A stretch of 64,000 nt of DNA, taken from the NCBI GenBank assembly GCA_041589455.1, contig JBFHVQ010000003.1, forward strand, positions 10,093-74,092, written 5' to 3'. The notes beneath the pieces were generated by a model that was not told the origin of the DNA, did no database searches, and worked only from the letters and a program-made list of their open reading frames with translations. This DNA is from SZUA-229 sp041589455. GTDB lineage: Bacteria; Pseudomonadota; Gammaproteobacteria; SZUA-229. Below, piece after piece: positions 7,597 to 17,112 of the stretch. The position numbers and the translations under genes were made by a program. The stretch's first letter is position 1; the number at the start of each line of letters is the position of its first letter.

Positions 7597-8682
7597 ATGG
7601 ATAAGCATACTGTCAGTACAAAATACTGGCATAAACTGGACGATGGCCGAATACAGTGTGATCTGTGTCCTCGCTACTGTAAATTGAAAGAGGGGCAGCG
7701 AGGCCTGTGTTTTGTGCGAGCCAACCAGGAAGAGCAGATCGTGATGACGTCCTATGGTCGGTCTAGCGGCTTTTGCATCGACCCCATTGAAAAGAAACCG
7801 CTGAATCACTTTCTACCGGGAACGCCGGTGCTTTCTTTTGGAACAGCGGGCTGTAATCTGGCGTGTAAATTTTGCCAGAACTGGGATATGAGTAAGTCTC
7901 GTGAAATGGACACACTTGCTTCACAAGCAAGCCCGCAGACAATCGCGAAAACCGCGCTTCAGCATAATTGCAGAAGTGTGGCCTATACCTATAACGATCC
8001 GGTGATATTTCACGAATATGCGTTAGATGTGGCCGTTGCCTGTCATGAGGAAGGGATCAAGTCAGTTGCGGTGACCGCAGGCTATATCTGTGAGGAGCCA
8101 AGAATTGAGTTTTTTAATGCGATCGATGCCGCGAACGTCGATTTAAAGGCGTTTACTGAAGACTTTTACTTCAAGTTGACTGGCGGGCACTTACAGCCTG
8201 TACTGGACACCCTGGTTTATCTGAAGCATCACACCAGTGTCTGGTTTGAGATCACCACGCTACTGATTCCGGGCAAAAATGACAGTGATAATGAATTACA
8301 CGAGATGAGTGAGTGGATTATGGAAAATCTTGGGCCGGATGTGCCGCTGCATTTTACCGCCTTCCATCCTGACTGGAAGATGACAGATATTGAGCCGACA
8401 CCTTCATCTACTCTTACCAGGGCAAGAAATATCGCAATGAAATCAGGCTTGCGCTATGTGTATACAGGAAATGTGCATGATGCTGAAGGAAGTAGCAGCT
8501 ACTGTCATAGTTGTGGGCATTTGCTGATAGAGAGAGACTGGTATCAGCTGGGTCGCTGGGGGCTTGATAAGAATGGCTGTTGTGAAGCCTGTGGAAGTGA
8601 GTTTCCCGGTCTCATTGAGGCTAAGCACGGTAACTGGGGTGCGCGGCGAGAACCGTTATTTATCAATGATAATTCGGCGTAA
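7597..8682 (+). CDS. amrS: Radical SAM enzyme AmrS of the AmmeMemoRadiSam set
   Basis: 361 residues. The radical SAM cluster motif is CNLACKFC (Cys 86, 90, 93), preceded by a family-typical CDLCPRYC segment (about 21-28), related to pyruvate-formate-lyase-activating enzymes. The C-terminal 60 residues add CxxC pairs (YCHSC, CCEAC), suggesting a zinc or auxiliary cluster site. The start is ATG 7597, six bases after GGGGAGG at 7584-7590; upstream TTG 7591 and ATG 7594 are too close to it. The reaction is unknown to me; association with the Memo and AMMECR1 genes is the conserved feature. Confidence 0.92.
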   Translation: MDKHTVSTKYWHKLDDGRIQCDLCPRYCKLKEGQRGLCFVRANQEEQIVMTSYGRSSGFCIDPIEKKPLNHFLPGTPVLSFGTAGCNLACKFCQNWDMSKSREMDTLASQASPQTIAKTALQHNCRSVAYTYNDPVIFHEYALDVAVACHEEGIKSVAVTAGYICEEPRIEFFNAIDAANVDLKAFTEDFYFKLTGGHLQPVLDTLVYLKHHTSVWFEITTLLIPGKNDSDNELHEMSEWIMENLGPDVPLHFTAFHPDWKMTDIEPTPSSTLTRARNIAMKSGLRYVYTGNVHDAEGSSSYCHSCGHLLIERDWYQLGRWGLDKNGCCEACGSEFPGLIEAKHGNWGARREPLFINDNSA

Positions 8683-8730
8683 ATAGGTTATTCTTAGGGT
8701 AGATCAAATTAACATGTGCTATATGACCTG

Positions 8731-8765
8731 AAGACCGCTCAGTTCTCACTGAAAAAAGCGGTCTT
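8731..8765 (+). other. Structured leader hairpin upstream of gmk
   Basis: AAGACCGCT (8731-8739) pairs with AGCGGTCTT (8757-8765); inside, CAGT pairs with ACTG around TCTC, leaving an A5 bulge on the 3' side. No T-run follows, so it is not a clear terminator of amrS. It lies 40 bp ahead of the gmk start and may be an attenuator, a processing site or an mRNA-stability element. Confidence 0.55.
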
Positions 8766-8805
8766 TACTTCGTGGAGCATCAAAAATTGGGATATTGAGG
8801 CCGGT

Positions 8806-9420
8806 TTGAGCAAAGGTACACTGTATATAATTTCCGCCCCCTCAGGTGCGGGTAAAACCAGCCTGGTGAAGGAGCTTGTTTTAAGCGATCCACAGGTTGT
8901 GGTTTCTGTCTCTCACACGACACGCGACATGCGACCCGGTGAGCAGCATGGTGTTGATTATTATTTCATTGAAAAAGAAGCTTTTCTAGAAATGTCGAGT
9001 AGCAGTGCTTTTCTGGAGCATGCACAGGTTTTTGACAACTATTACGGGACTTCTCAGCAACATGTTGAGCAGCAGTTACTAAAAGGCCTGGATGTGATTC
9101 TTGAGATAGACTGGCAGGGTGCCAGGCAAGTGCGTAAGCAATTTCCGGATTCTCAGTCAATTTTCATTCTGCCACCATCACTAGAGGCATTGCAGGAGCG
9201 CCTGCAAAATCGTGGTCAGGATGATGAGTCTGTGATTAAGCGTCGCATGCGGGATGCGGTGAATGAAATGTCTCACTATGCGGAGTTTGACTACCTGATT
9301 GTCAACGATGTATTTGAAACGGCACTGGATGAATTACGCTGCATTTTTGTGGCTAATCGATTACGTCAGCTACAACAGGAACGTAAAATCGAAACAAAAT
9401 TAATTGAATTATTGAAATAA
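8806..9420 (+). CDS. gmk: Guanylate kinase
   Basis: Converts GMP to GDP with ATP. 204 residues, the usual length: P-loop APSGAGKTSL at 11-20, then SVSHTTRDMRPGEQHGVDYYF and ILEIDWQGARQVR, the GMP-binding and lid-adjacent segments. I choose the TTG at 8806-8808 because GAGG (8797-8800) sits five bases before it and the protein then begins SKGTLYIISAPSGAGK like E. coli Gmk; an extended reading from 8716 crosses the upstream hairpin and has no family match. Head of gmk-rpoZ-spoT-ridA-recG. Confidence 0.95.
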   Translation: MSKGTLYIISAPSGAGKTSLVKELVLSDPQVVVSVSHTTRDMRPGEQHGVDYYFIEKEAFLEMSSSSAFLEHAQVFDNYYGTSQQHVEQQLLKGLDVILEIDWQGARQVRKQFPDSQSIFILPPSLEALQERLQNRGQDDESVIKRRMRDAVNEMSHYAEFDYLIVNDVFETALDELRCIFVANRLRQLQQERKIETKLIELLK

Positions 9421-9436
9421 CATAGAGGTAAGATAA

Positions 9437-9697
9437 ATGGCACGTTTAACAGTTGAAGATTGTTTGCCAAATGTAGACAACCGTTTCCATCTGGTGCTGG
9501 TTGCATCAAAGCGAGCGCGTCAGATTGCAATGGGTTCAGATCCACTGGTCAGCATCGATAATGATAAGCCTACAGTGCTAGCATTGCGCGAGATCTCTGA
9601 GGGTCTGGTTGGTCCAGAAATTCTTGATCAGAAATCTGAAGAATTAAACATGATGCCGGCCGCGATTTCTCAGGAAGAAATTAGTCAGGAAATGTAA
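9437..9697 (+). CDS. rpoZ: RNA polymerase omega subunit
   Basis: 86 residues: MARLTVEDCLPNVDNRFHLV followed by ASKRARQI, standard omega sequence. Omega assists assembly of the beta-prime subunit and contributes to the ppGpp site on RNA polymerase; here, as in E. coli, it is encoded with spoT. Follows gmk by 16 bp, with AGAGG before the ATG. Confidence 0.97.
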   Translation: MARLTVEDCLPNVDNRFHLVLVASKRARQIAMGSDPLVSIDNDKPTVLALREISEGLVGPEILDQKSEELNMMPAAISQEEISQEM

Positions 9698-9726
9698 GTA
9701 ATTTATCTACTTTGACAGGTAATCAA

Positions 9727-11913
9727 ATGGCCATAAGTCCTGATCAGTCCCCTATCGATGTTAAGGATTTATATGGGGATCCTTCCAGGTTTCTAATATC
9801 TGATCTTTGCCGTATTGTCGAAGACTATATGAGCGAAGATCAGGTGAAAGAAGTTTATCAGGCTTACCTGTTCGGCGCGCAGGCGCATGAAGGGCAGTAT
9901 CGAAAAACCGGTGAACCCTATATTTATCACCCTATATCTGTGGCAAGAATCCTCGCTGAAATGCATATGGATTCAAGAAGTATTTGCGCTGCTATCCTGC
10001 ATGATGTCATTGAAGATACACCTGTTACCAAAGAAGAAGTTAAAGAAAAGTTTGGTGATGATGTTGCAGAGCTTGTTGATGGAGTAAGCAAGCTTACCGA
10101 ATTTAAATTTAAAAACAAAAAAGAACAGCAGGCCATTAATATTCAAAAAGTATTAATGGCAATGGCCAAAGATATTCGTGTCATACTGATCAAGCTTGCC
10201 GATCGACTGCATAATATGCGTACGCTCGGTGTTATGCGGCCAGATAAAAAACGCCGAATAGCAAAGGAAACGCTAGAAATATATGTTCCCCTGGCAAGAC
10301 GTCTGGGTATCAATACCTTGAGGCTCGAACTTGAGGATCTTGGGTTTCGAGCGATGAACCCCATGCGTTATCGTATACTGGAGCATGCAATGCTTCAGGA
10401 AGCGGGTCACCGTAAGGAAATCATTCAAAAAATTCATAATGCGTTGACTTCGCGACTGGCTGATCTGAGCATTGATGCGAAAATAAATGCACGTAAAAAA
10501 CACCCTTACAGCCTGTATAAAAAAATGCGCAACAAAAATCTCGCCTACCGTAATATCTTTGATGTTTATGGTATGCGGGTCATCGTTGATTCGGTCGATG
10601 AGTGTTATCGTGTGTTAGGTGCGGTGCATAATCTTTTTAAACCGATACCCGGAAAGTTTAAAGACTATATTGCTATTCCGAAAGAGAATGGTTACCAGTC
10701 ATTGCATACGATTCTTTTTGGCCCACATGCTATTCCACTAGAGGTTCAGATTAGAACCATTGAAATGGATAATTTTGCTGAAACAGGCATAGCCGCTCAC
10801 TGGCTATACAAAGAAACCAGTGGGGGTGACGCGATTGATGTCGGTAGTAGAACCCGTGAATGGTTAACCGGGTTATTGGAAATGCAGCAGTCAGCTGGCG
10901 ACTCAGTTGAGTTTCTGGAGAATGTTAAGGTTGATCTGTTTCCAGATGAGCTTTATGTATACACGCCGCTTGGTGATATTGTTAAGTTACCAAAGAATTC
11001 AACACCAATTGATTTTGCGTATTCAGTACACACAGATGTTGGTCATACCTGTGTTGCCTGTAAGGTAGATCATCGCTTTTCGCCACTGGATACACCGCTT
11101 TATAGTGGGCAAACTGTAGAAGTGGTTACATCTGCTGGCGCGCATCCAAACCCCGGCTGGCTTGAGTTTGTAGTAACGGCAAAAGCCAGAAGTAATATTC
11201 GTAATTACCTGAAGAGTACACGAACAGAAGAAGCGGTAGTTCAGGGCCGTCGAATGCTGTCACGTGTATTGCTGGATAAAAACATTACCCTCGAAGAAGT
11301 GTTGCCAGAAGTTTATGAGCCACTATTGAAAGAGTATGGTTTTGCATCACTTAATCAACTGCTGGAAGATATCGGTATGGGGAATCGTCCAGCGAGTCTG
11401 GTAATGCGCCGTTTATTCCCGATTGATGAGAGTGAAAGTGATGATTCAAAATCAGAATTGTCATCGGGCAAACCCGCATTAGCTATTCAGGGTACGGAAG
11501 GTATGGTGGTTTCGTACGCAAAATGTTGCCATCCAATTCCTGGTGACCAGATTGTTGGCAAGCTAAGTAAGGGGCGAGGTCTGGTTATTCATCAGGCAAG
11601 CTGCAAAAATATTGCCAATGAACGTCTGCAAAATGACAGTATGGTAGATGTTAAATGGGCCGAAGATCCGATAGGTGAATATACCTGTCAGTTAGGTTTA
11701 TATGTGCAAAATGAAAGAGGTGTGCTGGCTAGATTGGCAACAATAATTTCAGATGAAGCAGCTAATATTGAGCATGTCGAAGTTGCAGATAAAGATGGTC
11801 TTTCTACAAATATCACCTTTATAATTGCTGTTAAAGGGCGTGATCATCTTGCGCAAATTATGCGTCGTCTAAGGCGTGTGCGCTCTGTGATGCGTATATA
11901 TAGAATTCAATAA
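9727..11913 (+). CDS. spoT: Bifunctional (p)ppGpp synthetase/hydrolase SpoT
   Basis: 728 residues from ATG 9727 (an upstream TTG at 9712 is less likely). Domains: HD hydrolase with intact HDVIED at about 92-97; RelA/SpoT synthetase with the KKHPYSLYKKM, NIFDVYGMR, ENGYQSLHT and EVQIRT blocks; TGS domain around DLFPDELYVYTPLGDI; a conserved YAKCCHPIPGD; C-terminal ACT domain (NERGVLARLATIIS). The motif before the active site reads GKFKDYIA where many bifunctional enzymes have GRFKD, a conservative K for R; both activities are therefore likely retained. Placement between rpoZ and recG is the classic spoT locus. Confidence 0.95.
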   Translation: MAISPDQSPIDVKDLYGDPSRFLISDLCRIVEDYMSEDQVKEVYQAYLFGAQAHEGQYRKTGEPYIYHPISVARILAEMHMDSRSICAAILHDVIEDTPVTKEEVKEKFGDDVAELVDGVSKLTEFKFKNKKEQQAINIQKVLMAMAKDIRVILIKLADRLHNMRTLGVMRPDKKRRIAKETLEIYVPLARRLGINTLRLELEDLGFRAMNPMRYRILEHAMLQEAGHRKEIIQKIHNALTSRLADLSIDAKINARKKHPYSLYKKMRNKNLAYRNIFDVYGMRVIVDSVDECYRVLGAVHNLFKPIPGKFKDYIAIPKENGYQSLHTILFGPHAIPLEVQIRTIEMDNFAETGIAAHWLYKETSGGDAIDVGSRTREWLTGLLEMQQSAGDSVEFLENVKVDLFPDELYVYTPLGDIVKLPKNSTPIDFAYSVHTDVGHTCVACKVDHRFSPLDTPLYSGQTVEVVTSAGAHPNPGWLEFVVTAKARSNIRNYLKSTRTEEAVVQGRRMLSRVLLDKNITLEEVLPEVYEPLLKEYGFASLNQLLEDIGMGNRPASLVMRRLFPIDESESDDSKSELSSGKPALAIQGTEGMVVSYAKCCHPIPGDQIVGKLSKGRGLVIHQASCKNIANERLQNDSMVDVKWAEDPIGEYTCQLGLYVQNERGVLARLATIISDEAANIEHVEVADKDGLSTNITFIIAVKGRDHLAQIMRRLRRVRSVMRIYRIQ

Positions 11914-11933
11914 ATCCAGGCTTGAACATTCAT

Positions 11934-12314
11934 ATGAAGAAAGAAATAATCTCAACAGAGAAGGCACCTAAAGCCATTGGCACCTATTCACAGGCAGTTA
12001 AAGTTAATAACACTGTTTATTTGTCTGGGCAGATCCCGCTGGTTCCAGAAACTATGGAAATGATTGATGGTTCAGTAGAAGAGCAAATTCATCAGGTTTT
12101 TAAAAATCTGCAGGCAGTTATAGACGCGGCAGGTGGTGGCTTTGAAAATATAGTGAAATTAAATATATTTCTGACTGATCTGAGTAATTTTGCAACGGTT
12201 AATCAGGTAATGTCTCAGTATTTTGAAGAGCCATATCCAGCAAGAGCGGCGATTGGAGTAAAAGAATTACCCAAGGGAGCGGCTGTTGAAATGGATGGAG
12301 TATTGGAGCTTTAA
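11934..12314 (+). CDS. ridA: RidA-family enamine/imine deaminase
   Basis: 126 residues. RidA proteins hydrolyse reactive 2-aminoacrylate and related imines released by PLP enzymes. Family blocks: APKAIGTYSQAVKV, YLSGQIPLVPE, FKNLQAVIDAAGG, YFEEPYPARAAIGVKELPKGAAVEMD; the arginine in PARAA is the catalytic residue of the family. It occupies the slot between spoT and recG that E. coli fills with trmH. The start at ATG 11934 is supported by family alignment; the nearest AGG is 13 bases upstream, so initiation may be weak or coupled to spoT. Confidence 0.93.
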   Translation: MKKEIISTEKAPKAIGTYSQAVKVNNTVYLSGQIPLVPETMEMIDGSVEEQIHQVFKNLQAVIDAAGGGFENIVKLNIFLTDLSNFATVNQVMSQYFEEPYPARAAIGVKELPKGAAVEMDGVLEL

Positions 12315-12335
12315 TCCAGTACCGGGCTCTCAGGG

Positions 12336-14444
12336 GTGGCTAAACAGTTAATTCATTCTGATAGTTTATCCTGCTTGAAAGGTGTTGGCCCGAAACTGGT
12401 CGATCGCCTTTCGCGTCTTGGTTTATATACAATCCAGGATGTTCTTTTTCATCTTCCCTATCGTTATGAAGACCGAACACGAATTGTTCCCTTAGGGGCA
12501 TTACGACATGGACAGTCATCATTGGTTGAAGGGGAGATTGATCACGCTGAAGTTGCGTTTACCCGGAAAGGAAAACGACGACGCATGCTGCTAGTGCATC
12601 TTTCTGATGGTACGGGCAGTTTGCTACTGCGCTTTTTCTATTTTAATAAGAGTCAGCAGTCAATGCTTGTTCCAGGCGTGCGCTTACGTTGTTTTGGTGA
12701 TGTGCGGTTTGGGGCGGCGAGCCTTGAAATTGTGCACCCGGAATATAATATTATTAATAGGTCGGAGAGTGGTCATGGTTTTGAAAAAAAACTAACACCC
12801 ATTTATCCTTTGACTGATGGTGTTAGTCAGTTGTTATTAAGGAAGTTATCAGAACAATGTCTAGACCTGTTAAAAACAGATCGTGTTCTGACGGATTATT
12901 TGCAGGGTCATCATTTAGAAAATCCCTTTGGCATATCAGATGCTATAAGTTATGTGCACCGGCCTCCCGTTAATGCCGATTTAAATCAGTTGTTTGAAAC
13001 CAAGCATATAGCGCAAATTAGGCTTATAAAAGAAGAATTACTTGCCCAGCACTTAAGTTTGCAGATGATACGAAATAAAACCCGTAAACATCAAGCTGCC
13101 GTTCTTGAAAGTTCAAATCATCTGGTATATCAATTTATAAAATCCCTTCCATTTGATTTAACTACAGCGCAGCAAAAAGTTAGTCAGTCAGTAATGCAGG
13201 ACCTTGAGTCAGGTGTTCCGATGATGAGGTTGGTTCAGGGAGATGTCGGCTCAGGAAAAACTGTCGTGGCGGCGATGGCCTGTTTAAAGGCTATAGAATG
13301 TGAAAAGCAGGCGGCGCTTATGGCGCCAACCGAGATATTAGCGGAACAGCATTATGCCAATTTCAAAAAATGGTTTGAACCATTAGGTATCAAGGTTGGC
13401 TGGTTATCAGGTCAATTAAAAGGTAAAAAAAGACAGCAGGTGCTATCGCAGATCGAGAGTGGTGAAATACAGGTTGTAATAGGAACCCATGCGCTGTTTC
13501 AGGATGAAGTGATATATCATAATCTGGTGTTGAGCATTACAGATGAGCAGCACCGATTTGGAGTACAGCAACGCATGTCACTAGCTGCAAAATCTCGAAA
13601 CTCTGAGACAGAAAAGCAGTTATCACATCAGTTGATAATGACAGCGACTCCCATTCCTAGAAGTTTGGCGATGACAGCCTATGCTGATCTTGATTATTCA
13701 GTAATTGACGAGTTGCCACCTGGCAGAAAGCCGGTAACAACGGTGGTTATTCCGCAAGAGCGACGACAGGAAGTTTTGTCGCGTATTGATAGTGCCTGTG
13801 CAGATGGCAAACAGGTCTACTGGGTGTGCACACTGGTTGAGGAGTCTGAGTCCTTACAATGTCAGGCCGCTGAAGAGACGGCAACTGTTCTGGCGAATAG
13901 TTTACCTCATGTAAATGTAGGGCTCGTGCATGGCCGAATGAAAGCGCATGATAAAGATCAGGTGATGCAGCAATTTAAGCAGGGTGAGCTACAGTTATTA
14001 GTTGCTACGACGGTAATTGAAGTTGGGGTTGATGTGCCCAATGCCAGCCTGATGGTTATAGAAAATGCAGAACGACTGGGTTTATCTCAGCTACATCAGC
14101 TTAGAGGGCGTGTAGGGCGAGGAGATGAAGCAAGTCATTGCGTATTGATGTTTAAAAGCCCGTTAAGTGGCCTGGCTAAAGAACGCCTGGGAATAATGCG
14201 TAAAACCAATTGTGGTTTTGAAATTGCCAGAAAAGACTTGCAACTAAGGGGGCCTGGAGAGGTGCTGGGGACCAGGCAAACAGGTTTGATGCGTTTAAAA
14301 ATTGCGGATATTGTGCGAGATGAATATTTACTCGATGAGGTCAAAGAATTGGCGCAGAGAATAATGGAGCAGTCTCCAGAAAATATCCAGCCATTGCTGG
14401 ATCGCTGGATAGGGCGTTCTCAAGAATATCTTAATGTGGGATAG
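12336..14444 (+). CDS. recG: ATP-dependent DNA helicase RecG
   Basis: Regresses stalled replication forks and processes Holliday junctions. 702 residues: N-terminal wedge/OB domain (about 1-190, LPYRYEDRT near residue 43), helicase core with Walker A GDVGSGKT near residue 300, DEQHRFG as the DEAD-box equivalent, TATPIPRSLAM, and the C-terminal helicase half with LVATTVIEVGVDVPNA, QLHQLRGRVGRG. Start is GTG 12336, with AGGGG directly adjacent; a family-like N-terminus (LSCLKGVGPKLVDRL) follows. Last gene of the gmk operon, 21 bp after ridA. Confidence 0.96.
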   Translation: MAKQLIHSDSLSCLKGVGPKLVDRLSRLGLYTIQDVLFHLPYRYEDRTRIVPLGALRHGQSSLVEGEIDHAEVAFTRKGKRRRMLLVHLSDGTGSLLLRFFYFNKSQQSMLVPGVRLRCFGDVRFGAASLEIVHPEYNIINRSESGHGFEKKLTPIYPLTDGVSQLLLRKLSEQCLDLLKTDRVLTDYLQGHHLENPFGISDAISYVHRPPVNADLNQLFETKHIAQIRLIKEELLAQHLSLQMIRNKTRKHQAAVLESSNHLVYQFIKSLPFDLTTAQQKVSQSVMQDLESGVPMMRLVQGDVGSGKTVVAAMACLKAIECEKQAALMAPTEILAEQHYANFKKWFEPLGIKVGWLSGQLKGKKRQQVLSQIESGEIQVVIGTHALFQDEVIYHNLVLSITDEQHRFGVQQRMSLAAKSRNSETEKQLSHQLIMTATPIPRSLAMTAYADLDYSVIDELPPGRKPVTTVVIPQERRQEVLSRIDSACADGKQVYWVCTLVEESESLQCQAAEETATVLANSLPHVNVGLVHGRMKAHDKDQVMQQFKQGELQLLVATTVIEVGVDVPNASLMVIENAERLGLSQLHQLRGRVGRGDEASHCVLMFKSPLSGLAKERLGIMRKTNCGFEIARKDLQLRGPGEVLGTRQTGLMRLKIADIVRDEYLLDEVKELAQRIMEQSPENIQPLLDRWIGRSQEYLNVG

Positions 14445-14572
14445 CTGCAGGAATAACTAAGAAAAAACAGTCAATTAAGTCTAATATTAAGCATTAGGTG
14501 GTAATAGAGAAGTACTTTTAAATCGCAGTTACACAGATAAAAATAATTTAGGAAAACTGATTACAAAAGCTT

Positions 14573-16471
14573 ATGCTGGGACTTATTGATAACAAAGCTA
14601 ATACTGAGAATAGTGTTCACCATGAACAGATCTGGCGTGAGCAGGTTAAGCGGGTCGAGCTGAATGCATATTTGTCGAATATTATTAGCCTGGTACTAGC
14701 AATAATAACGTCATTTCTGCTTGCAGGAAGTGTCTCTGGAAGTTTGCTGACTGGTTGGTTGGTGTTTATGCTGGTGGTATCGGCAGCTCGCATGGCGATG
14801 ACAATGATCAAGAAGCGAAACGCGTCAGTTGAGCTTGAGTATGATCTATTTGGGCCCTGGTCGATAGTCGCTATTGTGTTGACAGCCGCTGGTTGGGGCG
14901 TCAGTGGTTTTCTTTTGTTTCCAGCTGAATATCCAGTGCAACAACTGGTCATTGGCTTTGTGCTGGCAGGGATAGTGTCAGCTGGTGCTACAGTAATGGC
15001 ACCAGTGCTTAAGTTGTTTTATACCTATCTCGTGATTGTCGTTACACCGTTAAGCGCTAAATTATTTCTAATGGGAGGCGAGTTTACGCCATTGGCTTTT
15101 ATGGTTCTTGGCTATCTGGTAGTGATGCTAATGATCGGCCTGCGGATGCATAAGAATATATTGTCAGCGCTTGAATTACGATTTCATAATGAATCACTGA
15201 TAAAGTTTATGAGTCAGGCGAGAAATGAATCTGAAGATCTGAATGAAGAGCTGGAAGCGGGAATTGAACAACGTAAACGTGTAGAGAAAGAATTACAAAA
15301 GGCTAAAGAGGCGGCTGAGGCAGCAAGTAAAACTAAGAGCGAATTTCTGGCAAATATGAGTCATGAAATTAGAACGCCTATGAATGGAATTCTGGGTACC
15401 TTGCAATTGTTGCAGGGGTCAGATATGAGTGAAAGCCAGAAGGAATATGTATCAATTGCTTATCGTTCTGGAGAGTCATTGTTGTCATTGCTAAACGATA
15501 TTCTAGATTTTTCAAAGATTGAAGCTGGTAAACTGGAGCTGGAATATATTCCTTTCGATGTGAAATCACTGGTTAAAGAGATACTGGTGCTGCTACAACA
15601 GAAAGCAGAAGAACGAAAAGTTGAGCTGGTATCTGAGCTAGATGAAAAAATTCCAACGCATATATTAGGTGACTCAGTACGAATACGTCAGATATTGGGA
15701 AACCTGCTAACCAATGCGATTAAGTTTACAGAAGATGGGAAGGTAACAGTACGAGTCAGTGTGTTAGAGGAAGATGAAAAGGTTACGCGATTAAAATTTG
15801 AAATTATTGATACAGGGATAGGTATTCCGCAGGAGGCGCAAAGAAAGTTATTTAATTCATTTACCCAGGCTGATGGTTCAACCACACGTAAATATGGTGG
15901 TACAGGTCTTGGTCTCGCTATTGTTCGTCAATTAGTGACAATGATGCGCGGGCGGCTCGGTGTTGAAAGTGAGGCGGGTAAAGGTGCTACTTTCTGGGCT
16001 GAAATTGCATTCCAAATTGTTGACGAGGATAAAGTAAATGTTATTCAAGATGAAAAGGCGCCAGAAGAAATCTTGAGTTTGCAGGGAAAGGCATTGTTGG
16101 TTGAAGATAATCCAGTGAACCAGGTTGTAGCCAAAAAAATGCTGGAGAAGGTTGGGTTGAGTTATGAGGTGGCAAACAATGGCGAGGAAGCGATTAAAAA
16201 GCTTACTACAGAGCATGACTTTGATGTTGTGTTAATGGACTGTCAGATGCCGGTTATGGATGGTTATGAAGCGACTCAAAAACTGAGAGATTATGAAAAC
16301 GAGCAGCAGCGACAGCGCATGCCTGTGATAGCAATGACAGCCAATGCAATGGAAGGTGATAAAGATAAGTGTCTTGCTGCAGGAATGGATGATTATGTAG
16401 CAAAGCCGGTAAAACAGCAGTCGCTAAAAGAAACCCTGGCAAAATATTTAGAGGCTGGCAATACTGATTAG
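14573..16471 (+). CDS. Membrane hybrid sensor histidine kinase (HisKA-HATPase-REC)
   Basis: 632 residues. N-terminal membrane region of about six hydrophobic segments (residues 33-190) with almost no periplasmic loop, so it probably senses within the membrane; then a charged coiled coil (215-255), HisKA with FLANMSHEIRTPMNG (His 264), HATPase_c with the N, G1 and G2 boxes (NLLTNAIKFT, DTGIGIP, GGTGLGLAI), and one receiver domain at about 505-625 with ALLVEDNPVNQ and VVLMDCQMPVMDG. There is no HPt domain, unlike the other two hybrid kinases in the window. No cognate regulator gene is adjacent. The ATG lacks a good Shine-Dalgarno. Convergent with tsaC. Confidence 0.9.
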   Translation: MLGLIDNKANTENSVHHEQIWREQVKRVELNAYLSNIISLVLAIITSFLLAGSVSGSLLTGWLVFMLVVSAARMAMTMIKKRNASVELEYDLFGPWSIVAIVLTAAGWGVSGFLLFPAEYPVQQLVIGFVLAGIVSAGATVMAPVLKLFYTYLVIVVTPLSAKLFLMGGEFTPLAFMVLGYLVVMLMIGLRMHKNILSALELRFHNESLIKFMSQARNESEDLNEELEAGIEQRKRVEKELQKAKEAAEAASKTKSEFLANMSHEIRTPMNGILGTLQLLQGSDMSESQKEYVSIAYRSGESLLSLLNDILDFSKIEAGKLELEYIPFDVKSLVKEILVLLQQKAEERKVELVSELDEKIPTHILGDSVRIRQILGNLLTNAIKFTEDGKVTVRVSVLEEDEKVTRLKFEIIDTGIGIPQEAQRKLFNSFTQADGSTTRKYGGTGLGLAIVRQLVTMMRGRLGVESEAGKGATFWAEIAFQIVDEDKVNVIQDEKAPEEILSLQGKALLVEDNPVNQVVAKKMLEKVGLSYEVANNGEEAIKKLTTEHDFDVVLMDCQMPVMDGYEATQKLRDYENEQQRQRMPVIAMTANAMEGDKDKCLAAGMDDYVAKPVKQQSLKETLAKYLEAGNTD

Positions 16472-16491
16472 CATTTGAAAAGTCAGGCTTT

Positions 16492-17067
16492 TTATCTAAG
16501 CTGCTGATGTGTTTCGATATCAAAAATTGGAGTGGCAGATTTTATCTGCCCCGTTTTTCCAGCCAAATACATATCTACCTCATTCATAAAATATATGCGT
16601 GCTTCTAATATGTTTTTTGCAGGTTGTGCACCGGCCGGGTTGGCGCTGGTAGAAACGATGGGCCCTTTCAGATAATTGCATATCGACCTGACGACGGGGT
16701 GTTGTGTAACACGAATAGCCACTTTATGATGATCACCGCATATCCATCTTGGGGAAAGTGACGATTTTCGAACCAGCCAGGTAACGGGTGTGGTTTGTTG
16801 TAAAATTTTCTCACGTTCATTATTTTCTAACTGGCAGAATGGTTCCAGTTGATTTAGGCTTGCGGCGATGAGTATCATGCCTTTTTCTATGGGTCTATTT
16901 TTGAGTTCCAGAATGCGCATGGTTGCGCTTTCATTAAGCGGGTCGCAACCTAGCCCATAAACCGATTCGGTTGGATAGGCTATAACACCAGAATGACTAA
17001 TGATATGTGAACATAGTCTTAGCTGAAAGTTTGAAGGCTGAGAGTGTTGTGAATTTGCCATAACCAT
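16492..17067 (-). CDS. tsaC: L-threonylcarbamoyladenylate synthase (TsaC/YrdC type)
   Basis: Makes threonylcarbamoyl-AMP for the t6A37 modification of ANN-decoding tRNAs. 191 residues: GVIAYPTESVYGLGCDPLN (nucleotide-binding cleft), ILELKNRPIEKGMILIA with the KxR-type motif, TWLVRKS, and PIVSTSANPAGAQP. Length corresponds to the short TsaC form without the Sua5 extension. The ATG at 17067 is used; an alternative ATG is two codons in. Distal gene of the minus-strand group LysM lipoprotein-dprA-smg-topA-tsaC, matching the E. coli smg-dprA-topA-tsaC neighbourhood. Confidence 0.93.
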   Translation of the reverse strand: MVMANSQHSQPSNFQLRLCSHIISHSGVIAYPTESVYGLGCDPLNESATMRILELKNRPIEKGMILIAASLNQLEPFCQLENNEREKILQQTTPVTWLVRKSSLSPRWICGDHHKVAIRVTQHPVVRSICNYLKGPIVSTSANPAGAQPAKNILEARIYFMNEVDMYLAGKTGQIKSATPIFDIETHQQLR

Positions 17068-17112
17068 GAGTTAAGTAATAGGTGTAAATAGCAGAATATT
17101 TAAACTCGATTG

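Noticed and set aside
14573..16471. Calling this hybrid kinase BarA or ArcB
   Set aside because: It has six membrane segments and lacks an HPt domain, which fits neither.
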